Positions 1 through 5,564 of a DNA stretch of 10,131 bases are shown here, in pieces. The DNA is from Candidatus Krumholzibacteriia bacterium. GTDB lineage: Bacteria > Krumholzibacteriota > Krumholzibacteriia > LZORAL124-64-63. The notes below the pieces were generated by a model. The model did not search any database, was not told the DNA's origin, and was given only the letters and a program-made list of their open reading frames with translations. Where the stretch lies: NCBI GenBank assembly GCA_029935695.1, contig JAOZJV010000078.1, forward strand, positions 1 through 10,131. Direction: 5' to 3'. The translations under genes were made by a program, and so were the position numbers. Numbering within the stretch: position 1 is the first letter of the stretch; each line of letters starts with the position of its first letter.

Positions 1-82
1 TCTCCACCCGCAGGTTGATATCCTGCATAATGGAAGGGCCACCGAGAGAAAGTGTGATTTCTTTGAGTTCCAGAATTGCCAT
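1..82 (-). CDS. ABC ATPase, N-terminal fragment (possibly ABC-F/Uup-like)
   Basis: Only the first 27 codons are present; the gene runs off the left edge. It starts at ATG (80-82). The visible peptide begins MAILELKEITLSLGG and continues to a DINLRVE segment, the usual first beta strands of an ABC nucleotide-binding domain just before the Walker A loop, which lies outside the window. The GGP-x-hydrophobic spacing before the DINL strand resembles ABC-F proteins of the Uup type, which act on ribosomes, but a transporter ATPase such as a SufC-like or export ATPase is equally possible on so little sequence. It follows the small lipoprotein gene by 52 nt on the same strand and could be the last visible gene of that operon, although no strong ribosome binding site is seen. 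Confidence 0.6.
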   Translation of the reverse strand, partial: MAILELKEITLSLGGPSIMQDINLRVE

Positions 83-134
83 AGTCAGGTAAAGATGCGG
101 GAATCACCCCGAATAACAAGGGCAAAAGGTATCA

Positions 135-602
135 TCAATAATCATCACCCAGTTGAAACGCTCCCAAAGCCGCTGCCGTGAAAAAGGCCACCACAATAAG
201 CCCCAGCCCAAGCAGAACACCATTTGGCCTGGATTCTGCCTCGCTGTCAACCGTTGCCAGGGTCTTGATGGAATCCAGGGGTACGCGGTAAAGGAGGTCC
301 TCTTCAATAAACTCAGGGGCCAGCAATTTGCTTCCCTCGTTCACTCTCAGGTCCAGGGCTGTGGCCCCCGCGGATAAAGTCAGGAATGCACCGGTGATTA
401 TTTCTCCCGTTTTCAACTCCACCTGCACCTCGGATCCCTCAGGGAGCCGGACCAGAGATTCTGCCGTCGGCTCCAGTGGGAATTCCGTAAAATCATAGTC
501 CGTGCTGCCGGCCTGCTGCCCGCTCGATGCACAGCCTGCAATATTGGAAATAGTCAGGGAAAAAACGGCCCATAATAAAAATCCACCACGAAGTTTTTTC
601 AA
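135..602 (-). CDS. Small lipoprotein with C-terminal membrane helix (paralog B)
   Basis: Unrecognised family, 155 aa. The start is TTG (600-602): the reading frame begins with Lys-Lys-Leu-Arg and a hydrophobic signal segment, and a good ribosome binding site (GAGGAAAG, 609-616) lies 6 nt upstream. A lipobox (IAGC, Cys24) predicts lipidation after signal peptidase II cleavage. Residues about 52-112 look like a small beta-rich domain with the pattern VQVELKTGEIITGAFL. Residues about 127-148 form a strongly hydrophobic helix followed by a short acidic tail ending GDDY. It is clearly related to the preceding gene (617-1075): same CASSG after the lipobox, same V-x-VEL-x-(S/T)G-x-I-x-x-G-x-FL core, an EF-x-EE stretch and the same C-terminal helix, so the two probably arose by tandem duplication. 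A lipid anchor plus a C-terminal helix is unusual. Function unknown; an envelope role is inferred. Confidence 0.85.
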   Translation of the reverse strand: MKKLRGGFLLWAVFSLTISNIAGCASSGQQAGSTDYDFTEFPLEPTAESLVRLPEGSEVQVELKTGEIITGAFLTLSAGATALDLRVNEGSKLLAPEFIEEDLLYRVPLDSIKTLATVDSEAESRPNGVLLGLGLIVVAFFTAAALGAFQLGDDY

Positions 603-608
603 CGATCT

Positions 609-616
609 CTTTCCTC
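609..616 (-). promoter_or_regulatory. Ribosome binding site supporting a TTG start
   Basis: GAGGAAAG on the minus strand, 6 nt before the TTG codon at 600-602 and directly after the stop codon of the upstream gene (617-619). It fixes the TTG start, because no ATG lies in frame before the signal peptide. Confidence 0.7.
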
Positions 617-1075
617 TCAGTTACCAGTGGCATGCGCCATGGCATTGGCCCAAGCCAGAAATGCCATGAAAAGCACCACCCCTACCCCAACGATCACTCC
701 TGTGGTACGCGACTGATTTGGAGGTTCCAATACATGCAGGATGACGATTTTTTCCTCAGGAATAGTATAGATGCGCCCTTCCTCATTGAACTCGTCGGAA
801 AGGGCGTTACCAATTTGTTTCATGCGGAATTGCACCGATGCTTCGGCCTGGCTATAGGAAAGAAAAAGTCCTTCAACAATCTTCCCACTGAGCAACTCAA
901 CTCTCACGGGAGTTTCCTCAGGGATAAGCAGTAAATTTTCAGGAGAAGGGTGCGGAATTTCCCGAGGTGCCGCTCCCCACTCTCTCGCACCGCTTGAAGC
1001 GCATCCGCCTACGCTGGACAGAACCATGGCCATGGCGGCAAACATCAGAAACCCCGACCTGATTTTCTGGGTCAC
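617..1075 (-). CDS. Small lipoprotein with C-terminal membrane helix (paralog A)
   Basis: Unrecognised family, 152 aa. It starts at GTG (1073-1075), whose bases overlap the TGA stop of the uridylyltransferase gene (1072-1074) in a GTGA 4-nt overlap, so translation is probably coupled. GGGAGG at 1083-1088, 7 nt upstream, supports this start. The signal peptide ends in a lipobox (VGGC, Cys25) followed by ASSG. The mature part has a proline-rich linker, a beta-rich core at about 55-115 with VRVELLSGKIVEGLFL, and a hydrophobic helix at about 125-146. The core pattern, hydrophobic-x-VEL-x-SG-x-x-x-x-G, resembles small SH3/Sm-like barrels, but this is only a visual impression. The paralog follows after 14 nt. 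Subcellular site is inferred as the periplasmic face of a membrane; function is not known. Confidence 0.85.
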   Translation of the reverse strand: MTQKIRSGFLMFAAMAMVLSSVGGCASSGAREWGAAPREIPHPSPENLLLIPEETPVRVELLSGKIVEGLFLSYSQAEASVQFRMKQIGNALSDEFNEEGRIYTIPEEKIVILHVLEPPNQSRTTGVIVGVGVVLFMAFLAWANAMAHATGN

Positions 1076-2469
1076 TCCCCAGCCTCCCAGTTGCCGGTGA
1101 TCGTTGTTCCACTTGAAACAACCACCTGGCAGCCGGTTCCATTTTTCATCGTCACGTTGCCTTTGATGACGACATTCTTTTCAAAAAGAATATCACCCTG
1201 GACCACCAGGCGCTGGCACTCAACCAACGATGGAGGACCGTCGGGGAAACGTGCTTCGAAATCATCCACGAACTGATAATACTGTGGGTCCAAATCGATG
1301 TAAGCCCGGCCCAGTTTGCGCGCAGGATTTGCCTGCACCTGGAAATCATCGGTCATGATGTAGTTATCCGAACGCACATCCAGCAGGTCGTTGGTTTTTT
1401 TGATGGGAGCAAAACGGGTTTTGGGAATGCGCACTGCACCCGCGCCTTTGAACACGGCAATGGCCGAGCCCATGGCTGTCTCCAGCTGAAATACAGGTGT
1501 GGATGCCTTATCCCGAGGGTCCACCGTCTTCTGGTTGCAGATCATGGAAAGGCCCAGAATATTGTTCTGCGCGTCCATCACTTCCTTCAAAGCTGCCAGG
1601 TTGATCCACAGGTTGTTGGTGTTGAAAAATTTGTGACGTGTGATGTCCTGGAACGTTGCTTCATCTTCGGAGGGGCACTGCGCCGACTCCCGCAAAAGCA
1701 ACTGCCCGCCAGGCAATCGTGCCAGATGGCCACCCTTCTTGTCTGCTTCAGTGCGGTCGGCCACTTCCATCATGAAGGGCAAATTATTGCTGGCAAAATA
1801 ACCCAGGATGGCCGGGTCGATCACCGCGCCAAGGTTATCCGCGTTGGAGACGAAGGCATAGCGATAGCCTTTTTCCAGCAACTTGTCGAGCATGCCACTG
1901 GTGATCAGGGCTGTGTAAATATCGCCATGACCAGGCGGGCACCAGGCCAGAGCCGGGTCGGTGTCGCTGACGGCAGGGCTGAGATCTTCACGCACAATTT
2001 TCGGCACTTTGTGCTGCAGAAAATCCAGGGGAATGTCGCCCTGCAATTCCGTGTAACCGGACAGCGCGGCCAGACTGTCCTCACTGGTGCTGTAACTGTC
2101 CATCAGCACCAGGGGAATACCACTGTGGATCGCCTGTTTGGCGATGATGTCCAGAAAGGTCAGACCGTTTTTGATCTGCAAAAGTGATTTGGCTTTTTCC
2201 AACCCCATGCTCGTGCCCAACCCGCCATTGAGTTTCAGCAGAATGGCCTTGGGTAAAGCTGCACGCCCGGCAGTGATCATGTCCTCGGCGAAACTGTCGG
2301 TGTCAGGCAATGATGCCGTGGGCTGGATGTCGGTTTCGGGAATCAAGCCTGTCTGACCAGCTGCCAATTGGTTGTAATAATGCTCGAAGGTGCGGATGAC
2401 TATTTCGGGCAACCCTTCGGCCTGCATGCGCGTTTCAAAGGGGGCAAAATTCCCGTTGGGATGAGTCAT
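1072..2469 (-). CDS. UTP--glucose-1-phosphate uridylyltransferase (UDPGP/UGP2 family)
   Basis: Makes UDP-glucose from UTP and glucose-1-phosphate in the cytoplasm. The 465-aa length fits the UGP2-type UDPGP family, which is eukaryote-like and distinct from the shorter bacterial GalU. Visible family marks: nucleotide-binding loop KLNGGLGTSMG (about 79-89) followed by a Lys-rich segment and NGLTFLDI; CPPGHGDIYTAL (177-188); SNADNLG (208-214) with the metal-binding Asp211; FFNTNNLWINL (281-291); sugar-site TPVFQLETAMG (324-334); and RFAPIKKTNDL (352-362) with the conserved lysines. The end (about 385-465) looks like the left-handed beta-helix domain that mediates oligomerisation in this family. 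The start is ATG at 2467-2469 with AAGGAG about 8 nt upstream. It lies 14 nt after the glycoside-hydrolase-like lipoprotein gene and overlaps the next lipoprotein gene by 4 nt, so it is mid-operon. A closely related sugar nucleotidyltransferase specificity (for example UDP-GlcNAc) is possible but less likely. Confidence 0.93.
   Translation of the reverse strand: MTHPNGNFAPFETRMQAEGLPEIVIRTFEHYYNQLAAGQTGLIPETDIQPTASLPDTDSFAEDMITAGRAALPKAILLKLNGGLGTSMGLEKAKSLLQIKNGLTFLDIIAKQAIHSGIPLVLMDSYSTSEDSLAALSGYTELQGDIPLDFLQHKVPKIVREDLSPAVSDTDPALAWCPPGHGDIYTALITSGMLDKLLEKGYRYAFVSNADNLGAVIDPAILGYFASNNLPFMMEVADRTEADKKGGHLARLPGGQLLLRESAQCPSEDEATFQDITRHKFFNTNNLWINLAALKEVMDAQNNILGLSMICNQKTVDPRDKASTPVFQLETAMGSAIAVFKGAGAVRIPKTRFAPIKKTNDLLDVRSDNYIMTDDFQVQANPARKLGRAYIDLDPQYYQFVDDFEARFPDGPPSLVECQRLVVQGDILFEKNVVIKGNVTMKNGTGCQVVVSSGTTITGNWEAGE
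1083..1088 (-). promoter_or_regulatory. Ribosome binding site for the GTG-start lipoprotein gene
   Basis: GGGAGG on the minus strand lies inside the last codons of the uridylyltransferase gene, 7 nt before the GTG start at 1073-1075. With the 4-nt overlap it indicates translational coupling between the two genes. Confidence 0.6.
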
Positions 2470-2483
2470 GATCCAAGTCTCCT

Positions 2484-3608
2484 TTATTCAGTGGCGGGAA
2501 AAACCTCAACCCAGCCCCGGGGACCGGTTTCGGCCTTGAGTTGGATCCAGGCGTTTTTGTCCTGACCATCGTGAGTGCGCAATCCCAGGGTGCCGAGATA
2601 TTCCAGGAAAGCCGGATCCGACGACCCGTAATATTCTTCCCATTGAGCCAGCTGCTCGGCCGACGCGTCATGCAGCCAGTCAACCAACAATAAACTGGTG
2701 AAATCCTTGTGGGTGTCCCAGGCCGTGAACAGCTCATGGTAGAAAGAAGCCTGCAGGTCCTCACTGCTGAGACAGTGTTCACTGCCGGACTGGTAACCCA
2801 CTTCCGTCATCCAGATTTCACGATAGTGAAAATCGGAAGCAATGGAGGCAAAATCGTTGTGCACCATGATGGGCGGCCGCACCTGGAATTGCTGGTCCTG
2901 CAAATAGTAATTGAGCATCACCACGTCGGTGTGTTCGTTGAGGGCCTTGATCAGGTTGCCCTCGGGACCGAAAAGCCCATTGATAACGGTGGTTTTGACA
3001 CCGACTTTCAGCCCGGGATCGATGGTGTGCAGATGGGCGGAAGTCTCCTGGAAGAACTCTCCATATTGGCCCCACTCGGTGCCCTCCAAAACAAAGTTGA
3101 CCTCATTACCCACGGCAACTCCCACCACATTCAAATCGGCAGGCAGTTGGGCAAAAACCCAGTCGGCCATATCGTTGAACGCATCAATCAGTTCCGGGGC
3201 ATTCCAATCATAGGCATCCAGATGATCCGGAGTGGTGCGTTCCACCGTGTTGATCACGGCAAACCCCAGGACGACGGAAATCCCGTTGGCCGCATAAAAT
3301 GCCGTGGCCTCGAGCAGGCCGTTGGGATCTTCATAAATACCCTCGCCCACTTCCACGGCATCCCAGGCCAGAGATAATTCAGCCACCTGAATCCCTGCCT
3401 CTTGGGCCACTTCAAAATCGGCAGAAAAACCATTGCTGCTTTCAGAAACGGTGATGCCAAAAAGGCGCTCTCCTGAAGGCTGCGGATTCACCGGAGGGGT
3501 CGGCTCAAATGGTTGTTCAGGGGTTTCCGGAGAGGAAGAATCACTGGAACAGCCCAAAACGGCCAAAACAACCATCAACACCAGCAAAAGGAATATTCGC
3601 TTCAACAT
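2484..3608 (-). CDS. Lipoprotein with glycoside-hydrolase-like TIM barrel
   Basis: 374 aa. The signal peptide (MLKRIFLLLV...) ends in lipobox VLGC with Cys20, followed by a Ser/Pro/Glu-rich linker (about 21-46) that would hold the domain off the membrane. The remainder fits a clan GH-A-type (beta/alpha)8 barrel: LFGITVS at the first strand, ELSLAWDAVE (77-86), SVVLGFAVI (111-119), a probable acid/base glutamate in VAVGNEVNF (Glu169), LKVGVKTTV (200-208), VVMLNYY (229-235), and a probable nucleophile in EIWMTEVGYQSG (Glu269), then LLLVDWLHD (306-314) late in the barrel. The two glutamates at the ends of predicted strands 4 and 7 are the main argument. The exact family and substrate cannot be named; beta-glycan endo-hydrolases (GH53-, GH5- or GH39-like) are the closest in appearance. 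It starts at ATG 3606-3608 with AAGGATGA upstream and is the first gene of the leftward operon, 14 nt before the UDP-glucose-forming enzyme. Confidence 0.8.
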   Translation of the reverse strand: MLKRIFLLLVLMVVLAVLGCSSDSSSPETPEQPFEPTPPVNPQPSGERLFGITVSESSNGFSADFEVAQEAGIQVAELSLAWDAVEVGEGIYEDPNGLLEATAFYAANGISVVLGFAVINTVERTTPDHLDAYDWNAPELIDAFNDMADWVFAQLPADLNVVGVAVGNEVNFVLEGTEWGQYGEFFQETSAHLHTIDPGLKVGVKTTVINGLFGPEGNLIKALNEHTDVVMLNYYLQDQQFQVRPPIMVHNDFASIASDFHYREIWMTEVGYQSGSEHCLSSEDLQASFYHELFTAWDTHKDFTSLLLVDWLHDASAEQLAQWEEYYGSSDPAFLEYLGTLGLRTHDGQDKNAWIQLKAETGPRGWVEVFPATE

Positions 3609-3630
3609 GGATCATCCTTAAGATAGAAAA

Positions 3631-3649
3631 CAGGCCCGTCGGGGCCCTG
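3631..3649. other. GC-rich hairpin in the leader of the leftward operon
   Basis: CAGGCCC and GGGCCCTG arms flank a short GTCG-containing loop, with one bulged base. On the minus strand it falls between the candidate promoter (3650-3680) and the first start codon (3608), so it would be in the 5' leader of the glycoside-hydrolase-like gene's message. There is no U-run, so it is not a typical intrinsic terminator. A regulatory role is only inferred. Confidence 0.35.
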
Positions 3650-3680
3650 ACAATAGCATCTGTATGTATTGATAGACCAA
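3650..3680 (-). promoter_or_regulatory. Candidate promoter for the leftward operon
   Basis: On the minus strand, TTGGTC (3675-3680) and TATTGT (3650-3655) are separated by 19 nt, with TGC just before the -10 giving an extended -10 element. The spacing is long and the -35 imperfect, so this is a weak call. It would start transcription within the GC-rich hairpin, ahead of the gene at 2484-3608. Confidence 0.3.
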
Positions 3681-3741
3681 CGAGGCCCGAGGATCAAGGG
3701 GAACCCGGCAAGTGGATGCTTTTCCTCCGTTTCGGTTTTCC

Positions 3742-3770
3742 TTGCAAATGTCAATTTTGTCAAGTATGAT
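3742..3770 (+). promoter_or_regulatory. Sigma-70-like promoter for the signalling operon
   Basis: TTGCAA (3742-3747) and TATGAT (3765-3770) are separated by exactly 17 nt, close to the housekeeping consensus. They lie about 45 nt before the start codon of the HTH-receiver gene in an AT-rich patch that contrasts with the surrounding DNA. Direct repeats of TGTCAA occupy the spacer. Confidence 0.55.
3749..3763 (+). repeat. Direct TGTCAA repeats inside the promoter spacer
   Basis: TGTCAA occurs at 3749-3754 and again at 3758-3763, a 9-bp period. Related TTGTC/GACAA pentamers also occur on the opposite strand at 3649-3653 and 3782-3786. They could be an operator for the adjacent regulator, but hexamers in AT-rich DNA recur by chance, so the call is weak. 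Confidence 0.3.
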
Positions 3771-3814
3771 AAATAAATCAAGACAACTGGAGATTTCACT
3801 AGGAGCATCGATTG

Positions 3815-4402
3815 ATGACAGATCAACCAACACTGACCACTGGCCAGGCAGCCAAAATTTTCCAGGTGTCACAACGGACTGTGATACGGTGGATTGACTC
3901 AGGCCGCCTCACCGGGCACCGCTTCCCCGGTAATGGTGGTCACCGGCGCATCAGGGTTGCCGATGTTCTCAAATTCCTCAAAAATAATGGTCTGCCCATT
4001 CCTCCCGGTCTGGACAGCGGCCCCATTCGAATTCTGATTGTGGAAGACGAAGCCATCGTGGCCCTTTTCATTGAAGAAACACTCAAGGAAGCAGGCTTCG
4101 AAACCCGGATCGCTGCCAATAGTTTTGAAGCTGGTCAGGCCCTTGAGGCCTTTGACCCCCATGTGATGACTCTTGATTTGAAGATGCCGGGAATTCCCGG
4201 AGTGGAGTTGCTGGAAAACCTGCGCCGCAGTGAAGACGAAAAACACCTGGGTATTGTTGTGGTGTCGGGCATGCCGGAAAATGAATTGAAAGAGGCCCTT
4301 GCCAAAGGTGCCGACCAAATCCTCGCCAAACCGTTCAGAAATGAAGATCTCCTGGACTGCGTCAATCAACTGGTTGAGACGTCTGCTTTGGGTAGGAAGT
4401 GA
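3815..4402 (+). CDS. Response regulator with N-terminal MerR/excisionase-type HTH and C-terminal receiver
   Basis: 195 aa from the ATG at 3815; a TTG at 3812 would add one residue. AGGAG at 3801-3805 is 9 nt before the ATG. Residues about 6-55 form a BldC/excisionase-like winged helix-turn-helix: LTTGQAAKIFQVSQRTVIRW, then a GGHRRI segment in the wing and a VADVLKFL helix. After a short proline-containing linker, residues about 70-190 form a receiver: acidic pair Glu77-Asp78 in ILIVEDE, phospho-acceptor Asp121 in TLDLKMPG, Ser151 in VVSGMP, and Lys172 in LAKPF. All residues needed for phosphorylation are present. The order, DNA-binding domain first, is the reverse of OmpR- or NarL-type regulators. 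The receiver-kinase hybrid gene follows after 16 nt, so the two likely work together. Regulation of its own promoter and of the divergent operon is a reasonable inference. Confidence 0.88.
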   Translation: MTDQPTLTTGQAAKIFQVSQRTVIRWIDSGRLTGHRFPGNGGHRRIRVADVLKFLKNNGLPIPPGLDSGPIRILIVEDEAIVALFIEETLKEAGFETRIAANSFEAGQALEAFDPHVMTLDLKMPGIPGVELLENLRRSEDEKHLGIVVVSGMPENELKEALAKGADQILAKPFRNEDLLDCVNQLVETSALGRK

Positions 4403-4407
4403 TCTGT

Positions 4408-4411
4408 GAGG
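4408..4411 (+). promoter_or_regulatory. Ribosome binding site that favours the second of two adjacent ATGs
   Basis: GAGG at 4408-4411 is 7 nt from the ATG at 4419 and only 4 nt from the ATG at 4416. The spacing favours 4419; choosing 4416 adds one methionine. Confidence 0.45.
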
Positions 4412-4418
4412 TAGGATG

Positions 4419-5564
4419 ATGAAAAAGCCTGGAATCATGATTGTTGAGGACGAGTCCCTGGTGGGTATGGACCTCCAGAATAATCTGGATGACATGGGAT
4501 ACCACGTAACATCGGTGCATGCCGAAGCCCGCCGAGCCATTGAAAGTATTCCCGATGAAGCACCAGACCTGGTGCTCATGGATATCAAGCTCAGCGGCGG
4601 CATGGACGGCATCGACGCCGCCCGAGAAATCAATGATCGATTTGGTATTCCAGTCATGTTTTTGACTGCCTTTGCCGACAGCGGCATTCTGGAGCGAGCC
4701 CGACAGGTGGGTGCCTACGGCTACATGATCAAGCCATTCAGTAACCAGGAATTGCACGCCATGGTGGAAATAGCCCTCTTCAAACACCGCACTGAACAAG
4801 AGCACCAGAGGCTGAATGAGCGCATTCTTCGCGCCCAGAAATACGAAAGCCTGCGGTTGATGGCAGGCGGCATCGCCCATCGCTTCAATAACTCCATGCA
4901 TGCGGTGCTGGGTAATTTGACCTTTGCGTTGGAGGACCTGCCCGGCGATTCTCCGGCGATCGACGCCATCCAAAAGGCCCAGAGTGCTGCCGATGGCGCT
5001 GCCGAACTGGGAATTCTGTTGCTGGCATGTTCTGGTCAGGGATTTTATGAGCCCGAATTACTCAACCTCACTTCCCTGATCAAACAAACATTGTTCCCCA
5101 TTGAGACCCTGTTGCCGCCGGCAGTTATCCTTAACCTTGAGTTGGAAGAAAGCCTGCCCCATGTGAAAATGGATCCCCAGCAGTTGGAGCTGGTGCTTAC
5201 GACCCTGGTGACAAACTCAGTGGAATCCTTCAATAATGATGCAGGATCCATCACCATCAGAACATCGGTCCGGGATTGCTCGGAAGATGATTTGGCGGCC
5301 CTGCGGTTACGGCAATTTCTTATGGCAGGACCCTATGTTTGCCTGACCGTCATCGACAATGGATGCGGAATGAGTCCGGAAACTGTGCAGAAGATTTTTG
5401 AGCCCTTCTATTCCACCAAATTCACGGGCCGGGGCCTGGGCCTTTCTGCTACTCTTGGTGTGGTTCAGGCCCATGACGGAACCGTCCGTGTGGAAAGCGA
5501 ACCTGGCATCGGGACCACCATGGAAATCCTGCTGCCTGCCATCGTGGATGAGAGGTCTGAATGA
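4419..5564 (+). CDS. Receiver-histidine kinase hybrid, soluble
   Basis: 381 aa from the second of two ATGs. No signal peptide or membrane segment is seen, so it is cytoplasmic. Residues about 5-120 are a receiver: IMIVEDE, phospho-acceptor Asp55 in LVLMDIKL, Thr83 in FLTAFAD, Lys105 in MIKPF. After a helical linker (about 122-145) comes the dimerisation/phospho-transfer helix LMAGGIAHRFNNSMHAVLGN with His154, of the type seen in NtrB-like PAS kinases. A HATPase domain follows: N-box LVTNSVE (Asn266), G1 DNGCGM (313-318), F-box FEPFYSTK (327-334) and G2 GRGLGL (337-342). The usual acidic residue just after the phospho-His is Arg155. With a receiver instead of a sensory domain, it probably takes its input from another kinase, most simply the one encoded next, with which it shares an ATGA overlap. 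Confidence 0.9.
   Translation: MKKPGIMIVEDESLVGMDLQNNLDDMGYHVTSVHAEARRAIESIPDEAPDLVLMDIKLSGGMDGIDAAREINDRFGIPVMFLTAFADSGILERARQVGAYGYMIKPFSNQELHAMVEIALFKHRTEQEHQRLNERILRAQKYESLRLMAGGIAHRFNNSMHAVLGNLTFALEDLPGDSPAIDAIQKAQSAADGAAELGILLLACSGQGFYEPELLNLTSLIKQTLFPIETLLPPAVILNLELEESLPHVKMDPQQLELVLTTLVTNSVESFNNDAGSITIRTSVRDCSEDDLAALRLRQFLMAGPYVCLTVIDNGCGMSPETVQKIFEPFYSTKFTGRGLGLSATLGVVQAHDGTVRVESEPGIGTTMEILLPAIVDERSE

Noticed and set aside
83..134. Possible terminator hairpin between the small lipoprotein gene and the ABC ATPase gene
   Set aside because: Only a 4-bp CGGG/CCCG stem with a 6-nt loop and no following U-run on the minus strand; too weak to call.
1633..3377. Long plus-strand open frames (1633-2187 and 2709-3377) opposite the uridylyltransferase and glycoside-hydrolase-like genes
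   Set aside because: They are shadows of strong minus-strand coding sequence; the translations show no domain or signal and are explained by codon bias of the real genes.
3899..4687. A 262-codon open frame on the minus strand, antisense to the HTH-receiver and receiver-kinase genes
   Set aside because: It lies fully opposite two well-supported genes with clear domain motifs, has low-complexity Ser/Arg-rich sequence at its start and no plausible ribosome binding site or family resemblance.
4362..4973. A 203-codon minus-strand open frame opposite the receiver-kinase gene
   Set aside because: The sense frame carries an intact receiver and the phospho-histidine region here; the antisense product matches nothing recognisable.
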